Shown: piece after piece, positions 19,917-28,303 of the stretch
Position numbering within the stretch: position 1 is the first letter of the stretch
How the letters are laid out: every line of letters begins with the position of its first letter
Source of the DNA: Shewanella sp. MBTL60-112-B2
GTDB lineage: Bacteria; Pseudomonadota; Gammaproteobacteria; Enterobacterales; Shewanellaceae
Assembly (NCBI RefSeq): GCF_019655055.1
Contig: NZ_BPFA01000002.1
Coordinates: forward strand, 186,001-250,000
Reading direction: 5' to 3'
Length of the DNA stretch: 64,000 nt
The notes under the pieces: model-generated
Databases searched by the model: none
Seen by the model: the letters and a program-made list of their open reading frames with translations, nothing else
Told to the model about the DNA's origin: nothing
Made by a program: the position numbers and the translations under genes

Positions 19917-20348
19917 GTGAGGATTATATATTTTGTTGTGTGCATATTTTTAGGGGCGCCGCTCGCTTTCGCTTTCGAAAAGAAAACTTTTGACGACATC
20001 AAGTTAGACAACCCAACGCCAGAAGAGTTAGTTATGGCTCAAATAGATGCATACAACACTGGTGATATTAACTCATTCCTCAGCACTTTTGCTCCAGACA
20101 TTAAGATTTATAATTTTCCAGATCAATTAAGTACTTCAGGAATTGAGAAAATGAGGACTTCTTTCTCCCATGTCTTTACTACTAATCCAGACTTACATGC
20201 AGAAGTCGAAATAAAGGGGGTCAAAGGTAGCTTTGTTATTTTGCATGAAACGATTACAGGCCTGGATTATGGTGATGATTTCGATGTAATCGCAATTTAT
20301 GAAGTAAATCAAAATAATAAAATTCATAACTTGTGGTTTGTCAGGTGA
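19917..20348 (+). CDS. Exported NTF2/SnoaL-like protein
   Basis: A 143-residue protein with a signal peptide (MRIIYFVVCIFLGAPLAFAF) and a single NTF2-like alpha+beta domain: PEELVMAQIDAYNTGDINSFLSTFAPDIKIYNFP is the characteristic helix and first strand, and the protein ends VIAIYEVNQNNKIHNLWFVR. Such cone folds are enzymes or binding proteins; no catalytic residues can be assigned. The GTG at 19917 has AAGGAG six bases upstream; an overlapping ATG at 19915 is followed at once by a stop. It lies between two direct copies of a dispersed repeat, in a patch that looks acquired. Confidence 0.75.
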   Translation: MRIIYFVVCIFLGAPLAFAFEKKTFDDIKLDNPTPEELVMAQIDAYNTGDINSFLSTFAPDIKIYNFPDQLSTSGIEKMRTSFSHVFTTNPDLHAEVEIKGVKGSFVILHETITGLDYGDDFDVIAIYEVNQNNKIHNLWFVR

Positions 20349-20412
20349 TAGTACAGTTGCTCTTCTCCGTGATCTTCGTGTCCTCTGTGGTGAATAGCTT
20401 TTTCCCCAAAGT

Positions 20413-20517
20413 TGGTTAGCCTTGGAATGAAGGCTGGTTACATTTAATTTTGCATCCTTGCTACGGGATAGCCGGTCTGAACTTGCAGTTTCGTCGCTAT
20501 CAATCGCCTCCAGCGGG
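20413..20517 (+). repeat. Dispersed intergenic repeat, copy 2
   Basis: Second copy of the family at 19513-19615, in the same orientation and about 900 bases downstream, with GGTTAGCCTT-GGAATG-AAGGCT as its opening hairpin. Together the copies flank the NTF2-like gene as direct repeats. Confidence 0.85.
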
Positions 20518-20950
20518 GCATGTGCAGACACTGCCGTGACACGCAGCAAGTCCTTCCCTGGAGGCTCGGCCATGACGTCCATGTCATGGACGGTCACGGC
20601 CGTATCTACACGTGGTAATTGGTGTACTCAGTTTGGTTGGCGTTGCATGATGTCTAACTAGGAAATGCCCTAAAGTGAGTTACAGGCGAACAGCAGGGTA
20701 GAGTTGTTACGAGGGGATAGCTACTTTTCGTCATCAATAAGTGACAGTAACTGGCAGCTCTATGCCTGAGAACAATAGCAATACTCAGGTTCAATCGATT
20801 GTACTCGTTCATCTAGCATGACTTTGCTAGGGTTCTTATTAATCAACAATTTCTCTAATCCGCACCCAAAATAATAGGTCTGTTAAATGCGGATTTTGCC
20901 AAATATACGCATATGCACACTATATAAATGTTAGGCGTTCAGGAGCTCAT
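20518..20950. other. Gap before M23 gene, no gene seen
   Basis: After repeat copy 2 comes ATGTGCAGACACTGC and a dyad CGTCCAT-GTC-ATGGACG (about 20577-20593). The remainder is AT-rich and non-coding. A short frame across 20458-20661 is translated repeat, not a gene. GTTAGGC occurs at about 20930. Confidence 0.5.
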
Positions 20951-21546
20951 TTGAAAATTTTACTACTCTTAATCACTTTTTTACCTCGCTAATTGTACAT
21001 GCAGAAAGCTTAGTCAAAATACATGCACCTCATTACGAAATATTTGCTTGTGTAGAGCATTGGGAAGGACAGTTCAGTGGTCAGGTTAGGGATGCTCGAG
21101 GTACAGACTGTATTATCCAAGAATTCACGGGAGAAGATGAGCGATATTTTATTCAGTCATTTACAGGCAAAGGTCATAAGAATGAAGATTGGTTTGGATA
21201 TAATAAGCAGGTTTTGGCACCTTGTGACTGCACTGTAGAAAAAGTGTACATCAACCCTATTACTAATCAACCAGGTATTCAAACTCCAGGAAGAGCAAGC
21301 TCAATTACATTTGAAAAACCAGATGGCACAAAAATATCATATGCTCATGTTAAAGACGTTAAAGACGTTAAAGTGCAGGTTGGAGATAAAGTTAAAGCTG
21401 GAGATATCGTAGCAAAAGTCGGGAATAATGGCTGGGCAAGAAATCCACATATACATATCGCTGCATGGAAAGGCTCTATACCAATGCAGATCCAGTTTGA
21501 TCAACAAACACTAGAATTAAAAAACCGCGGCTTAATAAAAAAGTAA
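20951..21546 (+). pseudogene. M23 peptidase gene with frameshift in signal peptide
   Basis: Two frames together encode an exported M23 (LytM-type) protein. Frame 1 begins at a TTG at 20951 with AGGAG five bases upstream and reads MKILLLLITFL before stopping at 20990-20992. The next frame, reached by a -1 shift at 20977-20983 (T TTT TTA), continues TSLIVHAES and the mature domain to 21546. Fused, this is a perfect signal peptide ending VHA-ES. The domain keeps M23 zinc ligands: HKNED (HxxxD) and PHIHIA (HxH), with GDKVKAGDIVAKVGN before it. The cause may be loss of one T, sequencing error or frameshifting. An in-frame 9-bp duplication (VKDVKDVK) is present. Confidence 0.75.
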
Positions 21547-21638
21547 ATGCCTAAAGCTAGCTTGACACATATCATCAATGAAGGTGGAGCTTCAATAATA
21601 GGTTTATTAAATTAGTATGCGCCAAAGGATTGCCGTTG

Positions 21639-21950
21639 ATGTCTTATTTACAGCTTTTACCAATACTCCTGATTTCAGCACTAATCATCATTCGAGTATT
21701 AAAGTTTAATCAAGTAAAGGCTCATGTAGAGAAAGTTTATCCAGCTGAATGGAGTAAACTTTGTACCAATAAAATGAAAATGAGAAAGTCTGTGGTGATA
21801 TGGGGAAACCTTGAGGAGTCGCTCAAAAGAGGCTTTTTATCGCAACAGGATGATCCAGCTTTAAACAGTTTCAAACGGTTCGATAAGTCATATCATTTGA
21901 TTGCCATAACTTTGATTACGCTAAATTGTATAGTGATTCTTTTCAAATGA
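21639..21950 (+). CDS. Small membrane protein, two helices (UspB-like layout)
   Basis: A 103-residue protein with one membrane helix at each end (about 5-20 and 86-101) and a charged middle with many Lys and Arg. The layout and the FKRFDKSYHLIAITLITLN segment before the second helix recall UspB, but the similarity is topological rather than clear identity. The ATG at 21639 has AAAGGA nine bases upstream; the TTG at 21630 is too close to it. Function unknown. Confidence 0.6.
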   Translation: MSYLQLLPILLISALIIIRVLKFNQVKAHVEKVYPAEWSKLCTNKMKMRKSVVIWGNLEESLKRGFLSQQDDPALNSFKRFDKSYHLIAITLITLNCIVILFK

Positions 21951-21974
21951 CCTAGTTATAACAAGGAGAGTTAA

Positions 21975-22286
21975 GTGGGTAATTTACAATTTAAGGATAA
22001 ATTAGCTGTCACTTGCTGTTGGGTGGCGAGTTTTTGGTTTCTAGGGGCTGGTTGGTACGACTTTTTCAATAGTCAAAGCAGCATAAGTAATTTGGCGATT
22101 TCTACAGGCGTAGCAATAACTTTATTTAGTGCGGGTTTAATCCCTAAGTTGTTCTTTATGCCTTTCAAATCAGCTTTCACAGAAATTCAATCACCTATAC
22201 TCGTCAATGCCGAAACACAAGTGTATTTAACCTTGGGCGGCATAGTCATTAGTTCTATAGGCTTGGGTGTGCAATTGTTAACTTAA
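21975..22286 (+). CDS. Small hydrophobic membrane protein
   Basis: A 103-residue protein with about three membrane helices (about 10-27, 38-60 and 82-101), no recognised family. The GTG start at 21975 has AAGGAG six bases upstream (ACAAGGAGAGTTAAGTG), which closely resembles the start of the NTF2-like gene (ACAAGGAGAGTCATGTG). It follows the UspB-like gene by 24 bases and may be cotranscribed with it. Confidence 0.6.
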   Translation: MGNLQFKDKLAVTCCWVASFWFLGAGWYDFFNSQSSISNLAISTGVAITLFSAGLIPKLFFMPFKSAFTEIQSPILVNAETQVYLTLGGIVISSIGLGVQLLT

Positions 22287-22318
22287 AAAAATTAAAAAAA
22301 TTAAAAAAATTAGAAAAA
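22283..22318. repeat. 9-bp tandem repeat TTAAAAAAA
   Basis: Three perfect copies of TTAAAAAAA and one variant TTAGAAAAA run from 22283 to 22318, overlapping the stop codon of the small membrane protein. Slippage would change the C-terminus or the 3' tail. Confidence 0.85.
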
Positions 22319-22398
22319 TTTAGCAAAGACATCACTCTTTTAAAGCTCGAATCTCACCACGAAGCACTTCGCTTTACGAACAACACCAAGGTAGTAAA

Positions 22399-22432
22399 AA
22401 GCCCTGCAATGATGACATTGCAGGGCTTCTTT
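22399..22432. terminator. Bidirectional intrinsic terminator
   Basis: Stem AAGCCCTGCAATG / CATTGCAGGGCTT with ATGA loop, A-run before and T-rich run after. It separates the small membrane protein gene from the convergent RIO kinase. Confidence 0.9.
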
Positions 22433-22473
22433 AAATCAAAATCAGTGATTGGTATCAGATAACTAGATTGCTA

Positions 22474-23334
22474 TTAAAACTCATCTTCTGTTTCAGCTTG
22501 AATGCGCGCTTTACGATCTTGCTCTTCTTCAAATGCAGCTTGGATCTCAGCTAATACCGATTCAATGTCTGCACTGTGTTCAGTTTCAACAAATTGACCA
22601 GTGAGCTCTGCGTCAGGCGATAAATCACCAGACTCAAATTTGAGCCACATCTCTTGAGCGTATTTGCTGCCAAGCAGTTCTGGCGCAAATTGACCGTAAT
22701 ACTGGGTCATATTATTCACGTCACGCAGTAGCATACGTTTAGCGTTATTGTTTGCTGCAGCATCAACGGCTTGGGGCAGATCAATAATCACAGGGCCAGT
22801 ATGATCAAGCAATACGTTAAACTCAGACAAATCGCCGTGAATTAGGCCTGCACAGAGCATACGCTGTACATCTTTCATCACCAAAGCATGGTGAGCTATG
22901 GCCATTTCGGCTGTCAGGCTCACATCGTTTAGTCGTGGCGCAACGTAACCGGCTTCATCGGTGATCAATTCCATCAATAACACGCCGTCGAAACAACCGT
23001 AAGGCGTTGGTACGCGCACGCCAGCATTAGCTAGGCGAAACAGCGCATCAACTTCGGCATTCTGCCAAGCCTGCTCTTGTTCTTGACGACCGTAGTTGGA
23101 GCCTTTCTCCATGGCGCGGGTGCGGCGAGAGTTACGACCCTTACGGCCTTCTCTATATTCCACGGCCTTCTTAAAGCTACGCTTATCGGCTTCTTTATAA
23201 ATTTTGGCGCAGCGAACATCGTCGCCACATCTAACAATGTAGACATCGGCTTCTTTGCCGCTCATTAACGGACGAATTACTTCGTCAATCAGTCCTTCAT
23301 CAACCAGAGGTTGGAGTCGTTTTGGGGTTTTCAT
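22474..23334 (-). CDS. RIO1-like serine protein kinase
   Basis: A 286-residue bacterial RIO kinase. It has the atypical nucleotide-binding GKEADVYIVR near residue 26, the lysine in CAKIYK, the catalytic loop HGDLSEFNVLL and the metal-binding IIDLPQAVD, in the order of archaeal and eukaryotic Rio1. An Arg/Lys-rich RKGRNSRRTRAMEKGSNYGRQ segment is the flexible loop. The C-terminus (about 240-286) is acidic and probably unstructured. In archaea and eukaryotes Rio1 acts in small-subunit maturation; the bacterial role is not established. Confidence 0.93.
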   Translation of the reverse strand: MKTPKRLQPLVDEGLIDEVIRPLMSGKEADVYIVRCGDDVRCAKIYKEADKRSFKKAVEYREGRKGRNSRRTRAMEKGSNYGRQEQEQAWQNAEVDALFRLANAGVRVPTPYGCFDGVLLMELITDEAGYVAPRLNDVSLTAEMAIAHHALVMKDVQRMLCAGLIHGDLSEFNVLLDHTGPVIIDLPQAVDAAANNNAKRMLLRDVNNMTQYYGQFAPELLGSKYAQEMWLKFESGDLSPDAELTGQFVETEHSADIESVLAEIQAAFEEEQDRKARIQAETEDEF

Positions 23335-23438
23335 TGGGCTCTTATACCTTAGTTAGCCGATTGATGGAATTAATTCATTTAGAATCATGGAAAAAGATAT
23401 TCAAATCTGTCTTGTTGACGGGCTCAAACCCTGTTCGC

Positions 23439-25019
23439 TCAAGGTATCGTGGCTAAAGAGGTCATATTGGCTGTGGACGTTTTAGCTAATGATTTTTCAC
23501 TAATAAGTTCGCCAATATTATCGTTTCTGAAGGCCTGCGGCTCTAGCTGTATAGCGGGGGAGATCCCGACACCTGAGATTAACTGACCATCAGAATTGTA
23601 GACTAGCCCTGAGCTAAATTGAATTTGAATACCACTGTTTGGCAAGGTGAACTGATGAAGCGGGCTAAGGCTGCCACGGCTTGTTTCGCCGATTAGGGCG
23701 ACTCTAGGCCAATGCTTTGATGCCAGCGCTATCCATTCACACTCTTGCTCGCAGCTAGCATCTATCCGCAGAAAAGCCTGTAGTTGACTGCTTGTCTGTG
23801 GTGCTTGTGCGAGTTTGGGGCGTTTACGGATAAGGTAATCACTGAAGGGGGAGTTTTGATTTAAAGCGTTATCAAAGCCGCGACGGTTAAGTTCGATTTG
23901 TTCAAAAAAGCTTAACTGTTCCATGGGAATGTATTGGCTTGCGATACGGTCGGCTCTGGCAGTGGCAAAACGTTTGTATTGCAGCACTGCCAGAGTTTCT
24001 TGCTTAGGGGGGTTATCGTTAGTGTTAGCTTGATTGCTATCAGCACTGCCGTCACTACCATTACTACGGCTATCGCTATCGGCATCAATTTCCACCAGAG
24101 CATGACTAAAGTGCGTATTTAGCCAGTCTGTTAGCTGCTTTTGCGGCTGCTTAACCGCACGTATGTCGATAATGAGTGGCAGATCCGCTGAGCCGTTATG
24201 GTCGTTTACTTGTTGTGAGCTAAGTTGTTGGTTAAGCATTAACAAGGTATTTGCATCGACCTGTGAGGCTAACCGAACAATCTGACTTTGGCTTAGCTTG
24301 GGCTTATCTTGGCTAACGCTTAGCTCATCTTGCTTCACGGCTTCTCTCGCTTGAAGCTTGCTGTGCAGTACTAAGGTCAGCGGCCGCTGCACACTGGTTT
24401 CACCATCTGTGAGGGTCAATACAGACTTATTACTGGCCTTAAGACCTATATCAGCTCTAAGCTGGCCTATTCGCATAAGCCAGCTAGCCTGCGCAACGCG
24501 AGATTGTTTTAGCGGGGCTGGTAAATAGTGCTGACTTGCCTGTACCCAGCGGCTAATAGGGATGCCATCTATGTGTGAAAGGTAGGGGTAATCAGGCTCC
24601 ATTAGCCTGTCTTGTTGGGTGACGGCTTGCCAATATTGACCATCAAATATTGGCTCGATAGGAAGTCTTTCGAGCTCAGTGTAATTATGGGACAGGGCAA
24701 GAGCACTGGGATCATCGAGCTGACCCAATAGTTGCTGTAGTTGCTGTTGTAACTGCTCTGATGGATGAAAGCCGCGGGACCCTTGCAGTAGTCTGTTTAC
24801 GCTTGCGGTAATATTGATTAGGCGCTGGGGGTCAATGGCGGCAAAAGCTGAGTGTTGCCGGGTCGCTTCGACAAACGTGTGCAGATCTTGCTGGTATTGC
24901 CAGTGGTTGAGATTAGTTTTGACTCGATTGGGAAAGAAGGACAGGTAGCTGAGCAGGGCAGCACTCATGCAGATAAATAGGGTAAAAGCGCCGAATATGC
25001 TTTTATAGCTCAAAGTCAT
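23439..25019 (-). CDS. S41-like peptidase family protein, anchored
   Basis: A 526-residue protein with a single N-terminal membrane helix (about 8-28) and a large periplasmic part. The C-terminal 120 residues resemble the S41 tail-specific protease core: ALIGETSRGSLSPLHQFTLPNSGIQIQFSSGLVYNSDGQLISGVGISPAI. Where family members have the catalytic Ser before SxE, this protein reads DASCEQECEW, so the nucleophile may be Cys or absent. The middle has a low-complexity insert (DADSDSRSNGSDGSADSNQANTND). I use the ATG at 25019, five bases after AAGGA; 25025 is the alternative. It stands just after pldA on the same strand. Confidence 0.65.
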   Translation of the reverse strand: MTLSYKSIFGAFTLFICMSAALLSYLSFFPNRVKTNLNHWQYQQDLHTFVEATRQHSAFAAIDPQRLINITASVNRLLQGSRGFHPSEQLQQQLQQLLGQLDDPSALALSHNYTELERLPIEPIFDGQYWQAVTQQDRLMEPDYPYLSHIDGIPISRWVQASQHYLPAPLKQSRVAQASWLMRIGQLRADIGLKASNKSVLTLTDGETSVQRPLTLVLHSKLQAREAVKQDELSVSQDKPKLSQSQIVRLASQVDANTLLMLNQQLSSQQVNDHNGSADLPLIIDIRAVKQPQKQLTDWLNTHFSHALVEIDADSDSRSNGSDGSADSNQANTNDNPPKQETLAVLQYKRFATARADRIASQYIPMEQLSFFEQIELNRRGFDNALNQNSPFSDYLIRKRPKLAQAPQTSSQLQAFLRIDASCEQECEWIALASKHWPRVALIGETSRGSLSPLHQFTLPNSGIQIQFSSGLVYNSDGQLISGVGISPAIQLEPQAFRNDNIGELISEKSLAKTSTANMTSLATIP

Positions 25020-25129
25020 CACCATCCTTGTTAAGGCAGGCTTAAAGTGTTTACTTTGAGCCTGCTAAAGACGCTTTTGATATTGAGCTAATCTATTCGA
25101 TTAAAAGCTTGTCGATTAAAAGCTGTCGA

Positions 25130-26098
25130 CTATAAGATGTCGTTAATCGAAACCCCAATACCTATGCGTTGGTTATGTACATTGTAGTCGATTAAACTTT
25201 CACCGTAGCCATTAAAATATTGAGTATAAAGCCTTAAGTTACCCAAAATAGGGTAGCTCCAGGTGAACTCAAGCGCACCATAATTTGGTTTTTGAATATA
25301 GTTACGTACCATTAGGGTGAACCTGTGATCGTCAATACCGTACACGCCTGTGAGTTCAAGGTTACCCATATAGTCGGTGATATCTGGGTTGTCATCACCT
25401 TGTGGTGAGCTTGGAGTTTCCTTTTCATCCTCAGGAATGCGCCACCAGGCTTTAGCTTCAAGGGCAAAGGGGCCGTTATCAAACACCATCATGCCGTACA
25501 GTCGATTCCAGCTACGGGATTTTGAACCTGATTGGCCGTTAGATTGGTGCACGGCACCTAATCCCCAAAATGAGTTCTTAAGTGGCCCAAGCTGCCAGTC
25601 GTTGGTAAATAGCATGAAAATCTCGGGTTCATGATTGGTTTCCCTGAAAGGGGAAGAGATCTCCTTATTGTAAACCTGCCAATAAGATTGGTTGGTGTAG
25701 GCTGCAAACAGGTGACCGTTATCACCAAAAACGTTATGCCAAAGCGGAAACTTAAAGCTTATCTGAAACTTGGCTTCCATGTTATCTAAGGTAAAAGGGT
25801 GCTCTTCAGCGTCGTCTTCAAAAGGCGCCATATTGGGCGACTTGCTGTAGGTGACGGGTAGAATATAGTTAACCTTATGGGGCGTGATGACATAAGGCAG
25901 ATCGTCTGTGGCACTCTCTTCCATGATCCGTTTATCAACAAGAGACACCTCTTTTGTGGGTTTCACTTCAATATCGGAATCACTTGCTTTAGTTTCGCTT
26001 TCTTCACCCTTGTTCGTTTGGGTCTCACTTTGAGCATAAAGGCTAAAAGAACAGCACAAGCCAATGGCTAACAGTAGCGCAGCTAATTTGTTCATCAC
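25130..26098 (-). CDS. pldA: Outer-membrane phospholipase A (OMPLA)
   Basis: PldA hydrolyses phospholipids that reach the outer leaflet of the outer membrane. The 322-residue protein has a signal peptide (cleavage near YAQ-S), an acidic linker and a 12-strand barrel. The catalytic triad is plain: His184 and Ser186 in HQSNGQS and Asn198 in SRSWNRLY, each 42 positions after E. coli His142, Ser144 and Asn156. DNPDITDYMG and RLYTQYFNGYGESLIDYN are also conserved. The start may be at the second Met, three bases later. Confidence 0.96.
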   Translation of the reverse strand: MMNKLAALLLAIGLCCSFSLYAQSETQTNKGEESETKASDSDIEVKPTKEVSLVDKRIMEESATDDLPYVITPHKVNYILPVTYSKSPNMAPFEDDAEEHPFTLDNMEAKFQISFKFPLWHNVFGDNGHLFAAYTNQSYWQVYNKEISSPFRETNHEPEIFMLFTNDWQLGPLKNSFWGLGAVHQSNGQSGSKSRSWNRLYGMMVFDNGPFALEAKAWWRIPEDEKETPSSPQGDDNPDITDYMGNLELTGVYGIDDHRFTLMVRNYIQKPNYGALEFTWSYPILGNLRLYTQYFNGYGESLIDYNVHNQRIGIGVSINDIL

Positions 26099-26506
26099 AT
26101 TCCCTGAATTTTTTAAGCAGTTTTGTCTTGTTATGTGGAAGATTCTACCTATCTGGCTTAGCTATTAACAGTTATTCAGCAAATCAGTAACCGACCCTCT
26201 ATCTGTTTTGCTGTGAATTAACTTGAACTAAGCTCATGTTTCTTAATTAAAACGCCGACCACATTAGATCTAAATGCAATAAGTTAGTGCTAAAAGTCAC
26301 TCTCGTATCCAGGTTTGAAAACACATTAATTTTAGGCGTGGATTTAACCGTTTATATACAGTGTGTTACATGAGCTATATCAGTTTTCACCTCTAGCCGA
26401 GCTACTCTTAAATAACAAAAAGTTATAACAACTAATAAATATCTATTTATTATGGAATAAGGAGGCGGCTATATTTCAATACAAGAAATCACAGTGAGGT
26501 AGCAGG
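26099..26506. promoter_or_regulatory. Divergent control region between pldA and cobA
   Basis: A 408-base AT-rich gap without a gene. Its clearest structure is a 9-bp perfect dyad TAATAAATA-TC-TATTTATTA at 26433-26452, about 55 bases before the cobA start and just upstream of a strong AAGGAGG (26459-26465) too distant to serve cobA. The dyad may be an operator for the cobA-cysDN unit; CysB is the expected regulator but its site cannot be called by eye. Confidence 0.4.
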
Positions 26507-27322
26507 ATGGAGATTGTAACTTTACCGGGTCAAGCCGCTGGAGGAAAAGTATGGCTAGTGGGAGCCGGTCCTGGTGATGTGGATCTGCTGACGGTAAAAG
26601 CCTATCGCGTGCTGCAAAATGCTGATGCGGTACTTTATGATGCACTCGTCAGTGAAGACATCCTTGCACTCATCCCCAAACATGCTGAGAAAATCGCTGT
26701 TGGTAAACGAGCTGGCCTTCACAGCGCAGCGCAAAGCGAGATTAACCAGCTACTGGTGACTAAGGCTTACACACGCAAAAATGTGGTGCGCTTAAAAGGT
26801 GGCGACCCGTTTATTTTTGGTCGCGGCGGTGAGGAGTTAGAAACCATAGTCGATGCGGGTGTTGATTTCGAGGTGGTTCCAGGTATTACCGCAGCCAGTG
26901 GCACGGCAGCATATGCGGGGATCCCGCTAACCCATAGGGATTATGCACAAGGCGTGAGTTTTATTACCGGCCATTGCAAGCTAGAAAGCCGCCCTATGGA
27001 TTGGCAGAGTTACGCCAACCCTAACAATACCTTAGTGATCTATATGGGAATTTTAAACGCAGGGCTAATCAAGCAAGGTTTGCTTGGCGCAGGCAGAAAA
27101 GCCGCAACGCCAGTAGCTATCGTGTCGAAAGCAACCACGAGTGAGCAGCGGGTGTTTATTGGTAGCCTAGATAATATTGATGAGCTAGCCAGCCATCCAG
27201 AGCTTGTAATGCCTGCCTTGATGGTAATAGGCGAGGTGGTTGAGTTAGCCGATAGTCTAAATTGGTTTACGCCACAGGCAAACCAGATGAATAATTCTGA
27301 CTTAGCCGCACAACTTAAATAA
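26507..27322 (+). CDS. cobA: Uroporphyrinogen-III C-methyltransferase
   Basis: A single-domain SUMT (271 residues) equal to the C-terminal half of enteric CysG. It methylates uroporphyrinogen III twice to give precorrin-2, the precursor of sirohaem used by CysI. The SAM-binding GAGPGDVDLLTVKA, the LKGGDPFIFGRGGEE motif and PGITAASG are all present. The oxidase/ferrochelatase half is missing, so a Met8-type enzyme must be encoded elsewhere. It leads the cobA-cysD-cysN-permease-cysC cluster. Confidence 0.95.
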   Translation: MEIVTLPGQAAGGKVWLVGAGPGDVDLLTVKAYRVLQNADAVLYDALVSEDILALIPKHAEKIAVGKRAGLHSAAQSEINQLLVTKAYTRKNVVRLKGGDPFIFGRGGEELETIVDAGVDFEVVPGITAASGTAAYAGIPLTHRDYAQGVSFITGHCKLESRPMDWQSYANPNNTLVIYMGILNAGLIKQGLLGAGRKAATPVAIVSKATTSEQRVFIGSLDNIDELASHPELVMPALMVIGEVVELADSLNWFTPQANQMNNSDLAAQLK

Positions 27323-27352
27323 ATAATTGATTGAAGAACACGGAGAACTAGC

Positions 27353-28261
27353 ATGGGCGCAAAAGAGTTAAGCCATTTGCAACAACTGGAAGCTGAGAGC
27401 ATTCAAATTATTCGCGAAGTGGCGGCTGAATTTGATAATCCTGTGATGATGTATTCCATCGGTAAGGACTCTTCTGTGATGCTTCATCTTGCTCGCAAAG
27501 CATTTTACCCAGGAAAAATCCCTTTCCCACTGTTGCACGTCGATACAGATTGGAAATTTAAAGAGATGATCGCGTTTCGCGATGAGCAGGCAAAAGAGTT
27601 TGGCTTTGAGCTCTTAGTACACAAAAATCCAGAAGGTTTAGAGCTAGGGATTAACCCGTTTGAGCACGGTAGTGCAAAGCACACCGACATAATGAAAACC
27701 CAAGGATTAAAGCAAGCACTGAATAAATACGGCTTTGACGCCGCTTTTGGTGGTGCACGCCGCGATGAAGAAAAATCTCGCGCTAAAGAGCGAGTCTATT
27801 CGTTCCGCGATAAGCACCACACTTGGGATCCAAAGAATCAACGCCCAGAACTATGGCGTACTTATAACGGTGCAGTGAATAAAGGCGAAAGTATTCGTGT
27901 ATTCCCGCTTTCAAACTGGACTGAGCTTGATATTTGGCAATATATCTATCAAGAAGATATTAAGTTAGTGCCGCTGTATTTTGCCCAAGAACGCCCAGTT
28001 GTTGAGCGCGATGGCATGATGATTATGGTAGACGATGACAGAATGCCATTGGCTGAAGGTGAGCAACCAAAGCAAGAATTAGTGCGTTTTAGAACCTTAG
28101 GCTGCTACCCGCTAACGGGTGCTATGCATTCAGAGGCTGACACACTAGAAAAGATTATTGAAGAGATGTTGTTGACCCGTTCAAGCGAGCGTCAAGGACG
28201 TCTTATCGATGCTGATCAAAGTGCCTCTATGGAGCTTAAAAAGCGTCAGGGATATTTCTAA
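27353..28261 (+). CDS. cysD: Sulfate adenylyltransferase subunit 2
   Basis: CysD (302 residues) forms APS from ATP and sulfate, driven by the GTPase CysN. It is an N-type ATP pyrophosphatase with the PP-loop [17 protein letters not shown] near residue 36, then [21 protein letters not shown] and the C-terminal RQGYF, all matching the family over the full length. It begins 30 bases after cobA. Confidence 0.98.
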   Translation: MGAKELSHLQQLEAESIQIIREVAAEFDNPVMMYSIGKDSSVMLHLARKAFYPGKIPFPLLHVDTDWKFKEMIAFRDEQAKEFGFELLVHKNPEGLELGINPFEHGSAKHTDIMKTQGLKQALNKYGFDAAFGGARRDEEKSRAKERVYSFRDKHHTWDPKNQRPELWRTYNGAVNKGESIRVFPLSNWTELDIWQYIYQEDIKLVPLYFAQERPVVERDGMMIMVDDDRMPLAEGEQPKQELVRFRTLGCYPLTGAMHSEADTLEKIIEEMLLTRSSERQGRLIDADQSASMELKKRQGYF

Positions 28262-28303
28262 TATCCCGTAAGGGATGTGGCTAAAGAATTCTAAGGGATC
28301 ATT

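Noticed and set aside
20193..20597. 134-codon reverse frame across the repeat copy 2
   Set aside because: Made of repeat sequence plus the antisense of the NTF2-like gene; another such frame appears over copy 1 (19387-19647) for the same reason.
20930..20940. GTTAGGC as an integron attC core site before the M23 gene
   Set aside because: No matching GCCTAAC arm within the length of an attC and no integrase or second site; a seven-base match is expected by chance.
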